In this document: positions 24,749 through 37,539 of the stretch, in pieces
Layout: each line of letters opens with the position of its first letter
Position numbering within the stretch: the first letter of the stretch is position 1
Source: Echeneis naucrates
Lineage: Eukaryota > Chordata > Actinopteri > Carangiformes > Echeneidae
DNA: 64,000 nt
Assembly (NCBI RefSeq): GCF_900963305.1
Contig: NC_042520.1
Location: forward strand, 7,288,170 to 7,352,169
Direction of reading: 5' to 3'
Notes under the pieces: model-generated
Told to the model about the DNA's origin: nothing
Databases searched by the model: none
The model's input: the letters and a program-made list of their open reading frames with translations, nothing else
Position numbers and translations under genes: made by a program

Positions 24749-27700
24749 ATGGCGTCTACTGAGATAGCAAGACAAGCGGTGAGTAGCCCGTCTAAAAGGA
24801 AAAAACAAAAATCTTTTTATCACGGCACTGCTGTCACTTTCATCGTATACCCCGTAAAACGATGCAGCAAATCTCAACACATGCTGAAAACGTATTTCCG
24901 TCGTGCCTTCAGGAAATGAGATTTAGCTGGTCGCCTCGCGCTTTTCCTGCCGTTACTCCGTCCAAAATGAGCCCAGATGTAGTCTGTGCTAGGCTGTACA
25001 AATCTGTTTTTATTCCAAATAAATAAATGGATAAAACATGAATAAAACAGCTGCATGTATGGTAAGGCCCAAGGCTGCCCGGTCGGAGCTCTCTGGTAAT
25101 ACACACTGTCATATTTTCATTAATGTCAGCTACCGCCTACGAGTCCCCCTTGTTGTTACCTTTGGTAGAAATAGTGTATCAAGCGAAGCTGTGTGTGTGT
25201 TTGTTCTTCCCTTTTGTGTTGAAATGAAATGTTTTAAACCTGTGTTGTAGCCTCTCACGTTACACGGTATCGTATTATTGAGCCGTCGTTAGGCCATTCA
25301 TTCTCGACGCCCCCATTTCGGTGCATCTCCGGCGCAGCTCGTTTCCGTTATGTTGTTCCGTGTGAGTCCCGTTAACTTTGAGTCGGGCGTTGTCTGACGT
25401 GCACAGAAAACACAACCAGGACGGACTCCAGCTGCTTACGAGCGGCGAAGCCTGCAATTTGAAAAGCGTGTATAAAGTTAGCTCGGCTTTTGTTTTGGGC
25501 TAAGACAAAAAGAGGAAGCCGCTTCACTCGGAGAGAGAGCTCTGAATAGCAAGGTTTTTTTTTTTTTTTTGTTTGTTTTTTTTTTTTTGTTTTGTTTTTT
25601 TTGCAATTTGGAAGTCCCTCTGCGGCTCCTGAATGAAAACCCGCTTTTCAGGACACTTGGCTGCAAGTGTCTTGAAAAGCAGGATAGGTTTCAGGAATGT
25701 TGCACTTGCAGCTGAAGAGTATAAGCTGTTTGTCCAAGTAACATCACCCCCAGTTTTCCCAAATACACCCTCTCAGCTGTTTAAACCCAATTACAACTAT
25801 CTAAATAATCCACAACTGTTCAGTACCATCAGCTTGTCCAGTTGTTTGGATTTTTTTTTTAAACTGACCCTCTAACGGAATGCATTTATCTAAAATCATT
25901 CACCACAGTGGAAAACAGCACTGTGTTATGTTAGGCCACATAATGGCTGGTTGGCTGAGGTTTAGTTGGTTGAGAGGTCTCGCTGTTGCCATATAATCTA
26001 AATTCTTTGCTTTCCTGCACCTCACAGTGTAGATGTAGGCTGCAGAAATGAGAATCGCAAAGATGGAGGTGCTCATTGCCAGCCACACGCCCCCACACGC
26101 CCCCACACACCTAACTACAGTGCCTTTACATGCTGGTGTTTTGTGTTACAATCCAGAGATAGACAGCACAAACAGCGTGCAGTCCATAAACATTTGTTTT
26201 AGATATGTTGTAGACATATGTTGGGTTTATTTTTTAGAGATCCAAGTTGATTTACAGTGTTGCTATTTGAAGAGCTATTGCTCTAATTTAGTAACTTGTG
26301 TCATTTCAAATAATCTAATTTCTCAAGAGAGTATTTCTGTTTTTCACTTATCTTGACATGAACAAGAACAACACGTGTCCTTATAAGTACATTGTGGTTT
26401 ATAACTGTCTTGTCTGTGGAATGAAAGTTACAGCCCAGGAAACAGGAAGTGAGTTACAATGCACCTGAACTCAGACTAATGTGGTCAAATGTGGTGGAAA
26501 TAGTCTAGTCTAGAATGTTATTTAGTTATTACCAACAAATACCAAGATGAAAATGTAAATCATGGGCCATAGAATGCCCTGTGCATTTTAAAGGTATCAC
26601 AGCATGGTTTATTAACATGGTAGATATAATTCTCATAAGATAAGTGATTTAAAATATGTTATTTCTTTTGTTTTTAGGGTGAAGGTGCTCGTGCTGTCCC
26701 TCTGGCAGGTCATGTTGGCTTTGACAGCATGCCTGACCAGCTGGTCAACAAGTCAGTTAACCATGGCTTCTGCTTTAACATCCTCTGCGTTGGTGAGTCT
26801 AACATGCATAATAGGACCTTTCCTCTCTCTCCTCAGGCCAAATTATGACTGAATAAATCATGGTTGATCACAAGATGCAAAGCAGTTTCTTGCAACATTG
26901 CATTTTATAGATTCCTCAGCGCTAGTTGCTGTAATGAGTGTAATGCCCTCATACAGATATAAATAAACTCAAAAATACCTGCAGGCATTTATTTTATTTT
27001 CCTACGCTGCTACAAGAAACCGGATTTGTACATCTATTTCAACATCATTTTACACATGATATAAGCCACTGGCTAAATTTATTAGTCAGTGATGGATGTT
27101 TGCCTGAACATTTGATTATATATTGACACTTTGCTGATACTAGTGACAAGTCACGACTTCATTATGTACTACAATTATTACTCACATACACTCAGTGACA
27201 ACTAATGCAATATATTTCAACAGTCATGCAATAAACAATAGCTTTTTGGAGGAGGCAATGTTGCCTTTCAGTACCAACTCTTTTAGAGAAGTATTGATTC
27301 AACTGTGGACTGTAGTTTCTGATGTGTTAAATCATACAGCATTATACTGACATGGTGCTATTGTCCCACAATAAGAAGGTTTTGGGTTCGGTTCCCAGGT
27401 CTGTGGCCTTTCTGTGGGGCGTTTGCATGTTCTCTCTGTGCTTTCGTGGGTTTCCTCCCATCATCCAAAGACGTGGATATTTAAATTAACTGGTGACTCT
27501 TACCAGGACTGGCGTCCTGTCCAGGGTGTACCCCGCCCTAAGCCAATGTGAGCTGGGATTGGCTCCAGCACCCCCATGACCCAGAAGCAGAAGAAGATAG
27601 ATGAATGAATTAATGAATTATATTGAGATGTGTTTGTAATAGGGATGCCATGGAGAGGACATTTTTCCACACCAGTGTTACAGATTACACAGGGTATTGT

Positions 27701-30700
27701 TGTGTGTGTAGTGTGCGTTCTCCCATAAACAGGACGTGCCATAATTTGTTTTGGTATAAAGAAATACGCACACATATATTCTCTATTTATAAGTTTTAGA
27801 TAATTTAGACAATATTTACGGAGATTTCTCTGCTTATTACTAAGATATTGCTGGGTTTTTTTTGTTTTTTTTTTTTGTTTTTTTTTTTTTTTGTTTGTTT
27901 GTTTGTTTGTTTGTTTTCTCAAGACCTTTTCCACCATTTCTGTGAAATTTATTTGGAGCACTAGTAGCATTAACACATCTTTGTTTACATACTTTAATTG
28001 TAGGAAATTATTAGTGTCTGCTTCTACTGGCAGGGTTTTCACCCTCTTCCTGGGGGTCTGCTGCGTTGAAAAGACTGACATTTATTTCAGTTTTTTGGGA
28101 ATTTCAGAAGGTTTTTCTATAAATGTCAGACATTGTATTCCAGTCATTTGGAGTCATAATGGGCCTAGAGCCACTCCATATAAGATACCAAATTGCCCTA
28201 AAGCGTGAAAGACATCTCCATAATGACTTAAACTGATCTTATAAACAGAAAATATCACCCTTGCTGGGTTTTTTTTTTTTTTTTTTGTATTTTGGAGAAG
28301 AGATTGGAAACGCAGCAATATAGCTGACAAAAATGGCATAATATGCTGAGAGTGTAGGTCAGGCACTGATGAGTAGAAATAGCTCTTCTTACAGAGAGAG
28401 CTGTGTATCGCAGTCATCTGACAACGAATTGATGTCAGAATACATGCTATTTTTGTGCAAGTAAACATTTGTTTGAAACAACACGTTTTTCTGAGGTATC
28501 TTCAGAGTGTAATACTGAAACACCTCAATTAAACACAACTGTAGTTTTTATTTTTGAGTTTAATTGAGTTAATAGTTTTTCAGAAAAAAACATCAGCAAG
28601 CAGACAAAATGGTTTACAAGCATGCAGGTTAAACTGATATACATTTCTGTTTAAGTGGAGATGAAAAAGAGAGCTGTGTGTGAAGGAAACCACTTCCCTA
28701 TTTTTAATTATGTAAATGAAAAGAGCAGTAATATGATGAATTTTCTCTGTGACATCTAGGGGAGACGGGCCTTGGCAAGTCAACCCTGATGGACACATTG
28801 TTCAACACCAAGTTTGAGGGGGAACCCACCCAACACAACCAGCCAGGAGTCACACTCAAATCCAACACGTATGAGCTCCAGGAGAGTAATGTGCGTCTCA
28901 AACTTACTGTTGTCAACACCGTGGGCTTTGGGGACCAGATCAATAAGGAAGACAGGTAAAGCAGTCAGTACAACTGTCAAATCTGTGTAACAGGGCAAGG
29001 TTTCATCTCTATTATTGGATTTCTTTTGTCATTGTGAGCGGTCTTTCAGCTCACAGAGCATGTCAGGAACACAGAGTTTCTGGGGAACTCTGTGAGAGAA
29101 ACCTCCTTAGAGCTGAACCTAATTCAATCCTGACTCTACAAAGCTACCTTGAGGCTATGGAATCAAGTCACCATCTAGAGTAGTTCATGGTATCAGGTCA
29201 ACTTTAAAAACAAATCAGACATTTCATGTACTGTAGACTTCCCTTAGATTTTGTTACCAGGCTTGCTCTTGACAATATAATGGTTAACTCTTCTCCTGAG
29301 TTAAGCTTTGGGAGAGTATGATATCATGTGAACCATTTGTGAACTCTCTTTTGATTGGATTCCTGTGGTTCACACTCGACTTAGTATCAAATTGCTACAT
29401 AAATGGAAACCTTTAAAGGGCAAAGAATATCTTCATCTAATCAGTGGAGCTACACTTCTGATAAACTAACCTAAGTGATAAGTTGTACAGGTAGAGCCTC
29501 TAAAAATAGAAACGGAAGAGCACACGTTCTAATGAAAATTAACATTGAATATTTTAAGCTTCTCTTCACTACTATATTGTCTTCTCTTCGCTGACAGCTA
29601 CAAGTCCATTGTGGAATTTATTGATGCCCAGTTTGAAGCGTATCTACAGGAAGAATTGAAAATCAAGCGCACGCTACACAGTTACCACGACACTCGCATC
29701 CATGCATGCCTGTACTTTATTGCTCCCACTGGACACTCGCTCAAATCGCTGGATTTAGTGACCATGAAGAAACTGGATAGCAAGGTGAGATTAAATTTTC
29801 TTTATCAAACTATTATCATCTTCAAGGGGGCAATTTTATAACTTAAAGATGGCAATAAAATTTCTTCTAATCAGATGTGGAAGTGGTGACATGATCGAGT
29901 GAGATGACAGTTACATTGAATTCATGATATTTTCCATCAGTTCCTGGTTACTTCCACCTACTGTTTGGGTTTAGAAATGGCTCTTGTGATATGAAAGCAT
30001 TGTATAGTTTATCCTCTGTCTTGCAGGATTTATGGATTTATCTACTATGGTGTTTGAATTGTTGTTTTTAGCATTAAGTGAGAAGGACATTTGGTCTGGA
30101 GCAGAATAAAATACAAGAAACACTGATATTCTTTCTGTAGCATGTTTGAGATCTAGAAGATAAATTCATTGGCACTGCGGTGTTGTATGCAACATTTGAT
30201 CTATCCACTTCAGTAATTGGTCATAAACCTTTTACAGAACATCTGCACCCATGCATCTTGGCTCTGGTCTTGTTACTGTGTCAGTGTAGGTCAACTGTGA
30301 AATTCAGCCATCTCAGTGACTGCTGCCTCGGATTTTATAAGGTCTTCTTCATAGTAGCTGATTTGTATGGACATCCTGGCTTTTGTACAAAGAGCCAGCT
30401 CAGTGTTTGCCAGAGCAGCTGTGCCCTCCAGCAAGTGCTCACAAGAGCGTGATCCAGAGCAGAGCCTCCTCTGTTTACACATTCACCTAGGGAAGGCGTG
30501 CAAGCAATACAGTGAAATATTTTTGATCATATGACTCTCAGCATCCCATACCATTAATTAATTAGACCCACACATGGAAAACAAATAACCTGGGATTGTG
30601 AAACCGATTTGGCGTGCTCACTTTTTTCACACACCTCTCTGTATTGCTTTGTTTGTTTGGATCACATGGATAGAGTAAAGGTTGTTAAAATCATCTCATC

Positions 30701-33700
30701 AAGTCTTGAGTAGTAGTACACTAGTTGAGTAAGCACTTTAAGGGCAAGAGTAGGAGATGGAAGCCTGCCACACTCTTTGTTGTTGATACTATTTTTATCC
30801 CTGTGCCTAAGAATTTGTAATTGTCTGCAATACACAAAGGCCTAATTTATAGAGTTCCTAGAACAGAGGGCACTGGTTATTCAGCTTTTTGATCATGGAC
30901 AAAATATGATTTGAAGTGTAAAAAGTGAAATAGTGAGAGTGATATTTTATTTTGCCTTTAAACCCCAAAGATGAGAATTATTTCAGTTGTAATTTTGGAT
31001 CTTTTTAAAAATATATGAACTCCTTTCTAAATTTGGGCCAAAGACGATGAAATGAGAAAAAGTTACCTTTGAGAGATGGCTATGGGCCATTTTATATTTA
31101 GCTGCATGTCTGAAAGCACTTTGCTTTGTCATTGTGTCAGCCTATATTAAATCGTACTTTTTAACTTGCAGGTCAATATAATTCCAATAATTGCCAAGTC
31201 GGATGCCATCTCCAAGAGCGAGCTTGCCAAGTTCAAAATCAAAATCACCAGTGAGTTGGTCAGCAATGGAGTGCAGATTTATCAGTTCCCCACTGATGAT
31301 GAGTCTGTGGCAGAGATCAACTCCACCATGAATGTAAGGCTCTCTACCTGTATTTACGTGCATTTATACAGAAGATGGTAGATCAGAGTTGGAAATGTAG
31401 GAAATACAGTGCTACACATTGTTCCCCTTTTTTAAGCTAAACCCTTATGTACTGTTTGCATGTCACACAGAATCAGGACATGCATCGTCTGTTTCTGTTC
31501 AAGCTGTCATGAAGCTTCCCCTCATGGGGAGGAGTGTGTCTTAAGTAGCACAATCAGCTAGCTCACTCTGTAGGAAGCCTGCAGTGTGGGAACAGGCCTG
31601 TGTCAACAGATGGATGAACTAAAGTTGATTTAGCTTTTCATGTCATCTTAACTCTCCCTTGCTGATTGTGTTAGACTGTTGCCCCTATGTCTTGTAATGT
31701 CTGACCTCTTCATACAATTTCCTGTCAGAGCTCTTTTTTTTTTTTTTTGAGTGTAAATTATAAAATTGCAGCAACACTTTTGTTTGTTGGGAACACAGGA
31801 GAGACTTTGAGGTAAACCTGCCTAGGTGTCCATGTTTCAGATTTGGTGCAATACTGATATTGATTTTCTTTTTGCTTCAGAGTCATTTGCCATTTGCTGT
31901 TGTGGGGAGCACAGAGGAAGTAAAGATTGGAAACAAGATGGTGAAGGCCCGGCAGTACCCTTGGGGGACAGTGCAGGGTAAGCTTGGGCCACAACCTGTG
32001 CAGGAAATGAGAGTGCTCCCTCTTGTCAGAGCTGCTGCAGCTACTCCCTCCCATCATATTTCTCCTTCGCTACATCAGCTGCTGCACACTCGTTGATAAC
32101 CAGTTATATAATCTCATTTTACTAGAGCCCCCCCACCAGCAGATCTGAGTGAGCTCTATGCTTATGCAGCCTTAGTGACCTCCTTAATAAATCCATACTG
32201 TAAGTAGAAAGCAGTCACAGTTAGGTCCTAGGAGGAACTGAAATATGTAGGAATGACATAAGTTTTACTGATTTGCTCTTAAAGTATTTCATACATTTTC
32301 AAGTTCACACTAGTCAGCTTTCAAGTGTATGGTGTAATTATTTAGTGTGTAAGTGTGTGTGGGTTGGTTTCTATCCAGCATTTATAGATCTTAAATGCAG
32401 TAAAGTCATCAGGATGTGGACATCATTAGGTTGGTTTTGTATTGGGTTTGCTTTATTTTCCTCCCTGAAAGGGCTTGTTTACTGACTAACAGATGCTATT
32501 GTATTTGATACAGTGAAATTGTGCGTCAAATGTAATGCCCCCAAGGTTGAAGAGGTGACTTGCATTTGTTTTTGATTCATTGGTGTTTTCACCCACTTCC
32601 AGCAATCTCTGTCATAAAAATGTAGCCCTTTACATATCATTCCACAAAGCATTGCTATGCTATGCTGTTTACTCATTGTAGATATGAACACCCTTAAACA
32701 ATTACAGAGCTCATTATTGGCACTTTCACCTCATAGTCGTTATACTTCATTACATACCTATTGTATAATGTCTCTGGGTGTAGTCTTTATCTGACACTGG
32801 CTCTGTTAACCACACACTGACTCTGTGCATACATGTGTACTCACATGATGTCACATGGTCCGTGGGAGTGTGGTGTTCAGTCGAGTAGCAAAATCAATAG
32901 AGAAGCCCCAGGACTTAAGCACTACTCTGTTTTGTACTGGCACTGCTGGTATGACTGGGCCTATGAATTCTTCTATATTGGGTGAAATTAACAGTTTTCA
33001 TTTGTCAATCACAGTTGAAAATGAAAATCACTGTGACTTCGTCAAACTGCGAGAAATGCTGATAAGAGTCAACATGGAGGACCTGCGAGAGCAAACTCAC
33101 ACACGCCATTATGAGCTCTACCGCCGCTGCAAACTGGAGGAGATGGGCTTTAAAGACACAGATCCTGACAGCAAGCCTTTCAGGTTGACTTGGGTCTTAA
33201 CTTATCTTCATGCCTCATACCTACATCTGCTTATTTCTGCCCCTCCCCCAGATGTTTGTATTTTTATTTATTTATTTTTTTTCCACTTGCATTATTAATT
33301 GAGACTTGGGAGCTATCAACTGTTTGAGTTTAGGTTTTTCTCATGTGTGGTCAGTGTAGTCTCTCCTGCTCATTTTTATCCCTTTCCTTTCCCAGTTTGC
33401 AAGAGACATATGAAGCTAAGAGGAATGAGTTCATGGGTGAGCTGCAGAAGAAAGAAGAAGAAATGAGGCAAATGTTTGTCCAAAGAGTCAAAGAGAAGGA
33501 GGCTGAGCTCAAAGAAGCAGAAAAAGAGGTATAATTATTTCACTTGGAACTTCCCTAAACCTGAAATACAATGCTTACAGTTGTTTGAGATTTCTGTTCC
33601 TGTTTATTAGCACAAATGTACGTTTCTTCTGTCACTGCCATGCAGCTACATGAGAAATTTGATCGGCTGAAGAAGCTCCACCAGGACGAAAAAAAGAAAC

Positions 33701-36700
33701 TGGAGGAGAAGAAAAAGTCCCTGGATGATGAGCTCAACACGTTCAAACAGAAAAAGACTGCAGCAGAGCTGTTGCAGAACCAAGCTCAGCAGGCAGGGGG
33801 CTCCACCACACTCAAGAGGGACAAAGAGAGGAAAAAGTAAGTATTGTTCTCTTGCCCCCGTCTTTTTAGCCTTATTCCCCAGGTGACCATGGCGGTATGT
33901 GGGTTGGAAAAGTTAGGTTTACACAAAATCGTGTTACCTAACAAACATTCCACGATTTGCCGAATTAAACTGTGGGGTCTGTTCAGAGAATGGCCTTCAA
34001 GATTTCATAATTAAGTTCACATTAAGCACATTAACATTCAATTGTAGATAAACTTTCAAATCCATGGATTGTATGCCATTCTTTAGTCCCTGCTAGCAGT
34101 GAAGATAAGTGCAGTATGTCTTTTCCAGAACACAGTTGGTAATTGTTTCAGTAGCATCGTGGAACCCCATCAGTTTTAGTAACTTAAATGGCCAGGTGCT
34201 GTGTCTCAGTTTCTTAGTATTTTTTACATTAATTCTGTGTTTCCTTCTGACTATGTAAATAGTTTTTATTGAAACTTTGACTGTACACGAGGCCGTGTGT
34301 GCAGTCAGATGTATTCAAGTATAGTTGCAGTGGGCTGCATATGTTGTTTGGTCCCTTCATGTTGGTAATGAACTCCTGGTTGTGTGTTTAAGCTGATGTC
34401 ACTCCGTGCCTGTTAGAAAAGGAAGAAGACACTTGCACTGAGAAGGTTGTTTTTGCTTTATTTTCTTTCCCCTTGTTAATTTATTTTCTTCACAGCCACT
34501 TCTTCTCTCTATGAGCTCTGCCTGAAAAAGCGTCCTTCCAAAAGGGGCATATGTGACATTTGAGCTTTGTCTATGGGTCATTGGTTGAAATTGATGAGTT
34601 CTTGCACTTAAAATGTTAACTGAAAAATAATTATGTTCATGTGTATTTAACCTTCTGTGTTTTTGTCAGCCCCCAGGAGGCACAGATAGTGATTAATGCT
34701 TGCATAGATGTGAATCTGTAATATGAGTGCATGTGTCACCTATGTTGCATCCATAATGTTTTCCAGTTAACTCCTCCTGCACTTGATGCATGCTGCATGA
34801 GGCACCTTTTCTGGTAAGACTCCCTCCTTGAGTTACACCATCACAAAAAAGAAAAAACCATTTTAAGTATAAGTGAAGTCACATGAATTGGTTGGATATG
34901 TGAATTTTTTTTAAATTCAAGCCAGCAATAACATAATTATTTCAAATACTGAGTATAAAGCTAAAAAAATCTTTATTGGACTGGGAAAAGGACACATTAT
35001 CCCTGTTACTCCTTAGAGCATCTTATCCAGTATGTGGATATTCTTGATTTTAGAGTTGAAGTGATTAGTTGATCAAAGGAAATTGAATTGGCAGCAAATT
35101 TGATTATTTGTTAAAATTATTTCAAATGTTATCCAAATTTATATGCATTTAATTTGCCCATTCGTTTTGTTTAAATATGGTAGTGCCTGAGCAATGTGTG
35201 CAGCCTCATCGGCAACATCTGCATCTATCCTGTCACTGGCAGTGTTTATTGTCCTTGTGCCAACCTCTAAATCAACCACTTAAATGTATTACTGCACAAC
35301 ATTTTTATGTACTTCCCCATCCGCCTCCCTAAATCCACAACAGTCTCCTTTTTGTGGCTCTTCCAAGTCCTTCCCAGCCCATCCTTGGTCTCACACAATG
35401 AGCCATTCAAGGCTGAACTGGGACTAACGGGTCACACCAGAGGACAAACAGCCTCAGGGCCAGTATCTGTTTATAGACATGACATGTTTAGTTGATCCAA
35501 TGGCCGTATGACGACCCCCCTCTGCCGCCGCTCCCTCTTGAGTTGATACAAAAGCAAAATCCACCGAGGGGGAGATGTTATTGAGGCTCCACCACTGGGG
35601 AGGGTCAAAGTGAAGGAAGACATCTGTCTCACAATCTGTAAACTCTTCAAACAGCTCAAGTCTGTTAATAACAGATCAAAACAAGCTGCTGTGTGATGAT
35701 ACTGAGACACGAAAAAGACAATCGGGTTCGTTGTTTAAGGGTGAGGGGCCAGAAAATAATTCAAAAACGGAGATGGTTATACTTGAACTCTCACCTCTGT
35801 AAATTTGCACCCATTGAGCTGCCTTGAAAGCATGATTTCCTCTGCATACCATCTGTTGTCACTAATGTTGATGTGATGTCACCCATGTGAAACGGTGTGT
35901 GTCGTGATGATGTTTTAACTCAAAGGACAGCAATAACAGCCCTTCTCTCTCATTTCCAGCTTAGGACCCCTGTAGAAAAAGTGCTCCCTTGTGGCCGTCC
36001 TGCTGTGAATGAGTTTCCACCCCATCATCCTTTTACCGTACCCCCCCCCCACCCCCCACCCCACCCCAAACCACCACCCTCACCCAACCCCCTCATAATT
36101 CAACCCTCCATGTGCCCCTCCCCCCTGTTCTGTGGAAGATGCTGGGCATTGCTGTCAGTTTTACATCACTTGTTTTTGCTGAATGAAACTTGTATGTAAT
36201 TGGGTTTGTACAAGCGATTATTCAGTTTGTCTTTTCAGACAAATTTACCAAAAAAATGCATTCCATATTTGTCTTATATTCATTGCATGATTGAGTGAGC
36301 TTTTTTTTTATATATATATATTAACATACATGACTACTGTTGTGATGGGCAAAAAATGTATTGAGTCTAAAGAGAAACAAGCATCAGACACTGGGACATG
36401 AGTGTTGTCCTGATGTGGTCAGAGACCTGCCATAGAGCACAATGGAGTTTATTGTCTGTTAATATAAACTCAATATTAATATAAAGAGTTAATATAAACT
36501 CCGGTGGCCTCGGATAGCTGCATACCTTGAGACTACAAACCACATCAATATCAGCATTTGTTTGAGTTAGTCATTAGTAAATGATTGGTCAGTGGCTCAA
36601 GGTTGAGCTCATTTGGTAATGGTGAAAAACTCAAAGATTTTATTCCTGGTTGAATTGGCGACGCCAGTGATTTCTGTGCTCCAGTCGTTATGTCCATGCA

Positions 36701-37539
36701 AGTTTTGGTCTAGCAGAAAAAAGGACACAGAGATCTATTTTGCTATTTATGCCCATTTGCTGATGTTGTTTTAATTTAGCCTGACAGATGAGCAAATGTG
36801 AGCCTAATCTCTTTGCCACTTCTCCCATACCTCATTCATTGTCATGTTTTATATGCTTATTGTACTCGCTTTCACATTTGCACTTTTTTTTTTACACAAA
36901 ATTGCAATGTTTTTTTAAGTATGTAATAATGTTGTCAGTGCAATTGTAACTCTCCTTTTTTATCTTACTTATTATGAAGGCACACTTGAGTCATTGATCA
37001 TGATGTCCGTTGTCCTGCAGGGATCCATTTTTTGTATCAGTGTTACACAAAAAAAAAAGACTTCAAAAGAAAATAAAGGCCAATTTTTCACAAAATGTTA
37101 CAACTGTGGCCATAATCATTGTCTATGAGAAATATTGCTGTAAATTGGGTTTAATTTGTTTAAGGAATCCCACAGGGCATACAGGGTAGGTAGATAATGA
37201 ATGTAAATTTTGTTTATTTTCCTCTTACACTTGTTCGGGTCCTGACGGGTTTGGTTGACATATCAAACTGTTTAGTTGTTCTCAATCCTATGGACATCTG
37301 CAGGTATGTTTTTCTTTTTGCTCATCCTGCCTTTTCACCACCTTGAGGTTCAAGGTTGCTCTTACTGTATTGTGGAAGAGAGACTTGTCTTGAAGTCATC
37401 TGCATTAAAAACACGTTCCAATTGCATTGAGGGTCAAAGTACATCTAGTGTAGAGCTGTTCCTTCGTCCTAACGCTCAGCTCATCAGTCTGTGTGGTTTC
37501 ACTTTTCTTTGCAGTAATCCCTGGCTCTGCACTGAGTAG
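24749..37539 (+). CDS. septin6: Septin 6, filament-forming GTP-binding protein
   Basis: Ten coding exons: 24749-24778, 26678-26792, 28760-28955, 29598-29784, 31172-31333, 31881-31977, 33015-33183, 33396-33528, 33646-33836 and 37515-37539. They are 1305 nt, 434 residues, equal to the long human isoform. The septin GTPase domain (about 39-306) has the P-loop GETGLGKST, switch-like NTVGFGDQ and AKSD. The septin-unique element RARQYPWG-like [11 protein letters not shown] follows, and a C-terminal coiled coil covers about 320-410. The last exon adds NNPWLCTE, the known human ending. Septin 6-group proteins occupy the inner position of septin hetero-oligomers at the cortex, cilium and cleavage furrow, and bind GTP without efficient hydrolysis. 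Synteny with nkrf and ube2a separates it from septin8/11. Other acceptors (35960, 38150) could give shorter tails. All splice phases agree. Confidence 0.97.
27365..27610 (-). repeat. teleost interspersed repeat, 'gtgggaggaaaccc' family, copy 2
   Basis: The reverse-orientation counterpart of the repeat at 1721-1975. It shares 'gtgggtttcctccca'-type text, 'aattaactggtgactct', 'ggcgtcctgtccagggtgtacc', 'agctgggattggctccagc' and 'cccccatgaccca'. The copy lies in septin6 intron 2 and ends in a degenerate 'gatgaatgaatt' simple tail. Confidence 0.7.
27857..27917. repeat. T-rich tract and (GTTT)n microsatellite
   Basis: Runs of T are broken by single G residues and end in about six GTTT units. In septin6 intron 2. 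Confidence 0.85.
31334..33645 (+). other. septin6: septin6 introns 5-8, non-coding content
   Basis: Intron 5 (31334-31880) carries a T run at 31735-31749. Intron 6 (31978-33014), intron 7 (33184-33395) and intron 8 (33529-33645) contain nothing recognisable apart from the splice sites. Confidence 0.6.
33837..37514 (+). other. septin6: septin6 last intron with alternative terminal exon candidate
   Basis: This 3.7 kb interval separates the coiled-coil exon from the NNPWLCTE exon. A good acceptor (catttccag) ending at 35959 would add NLGPL and a stop. The AATAAA at 37072-37077 would then end a shorter transcript, so the interval may double as an alternative 3' UTR. A C-rich/CA-rich simple tract occupies about 36040-36085. 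No other gene was seen. Confidence 0.5.
37072..37077 (+). terminator. septin6: candidate internal polyadenylation signal of septin6
   Basis: AATAAA preceded by an A-rich stretch. It would end a transcript using the alternative terminal exon at 35960, and it lies before the NNPWLCTE exon at 37515. Confidence 0.5.

Larger units (their letters stand above)
24779..31171 (+). other. septin6: septin6 introns 1-4, non-coding content
   Basis: Intron 1 (24779-26677) holds T-rich simple sequence at 25554-25602. Intron 2 (26793-28759) holds interspersed repeat copy 2 (about 27365-27610) and a T/(GTTT)n tract (27857-27917). Introns 3 (28956-29597) and 4 (29785-31171) show nothing recognisable. Open frames in these introns look random. 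Confidence 0.6.

Noticed and set aside
27500-28081. Minus-strand frame of 193 residues with poly-Lys
   Set aside because: It runs through an interspersed repeat and a T/GTTT tract in a septin6 intron; the Lys/Asn content comes from simple sequence.
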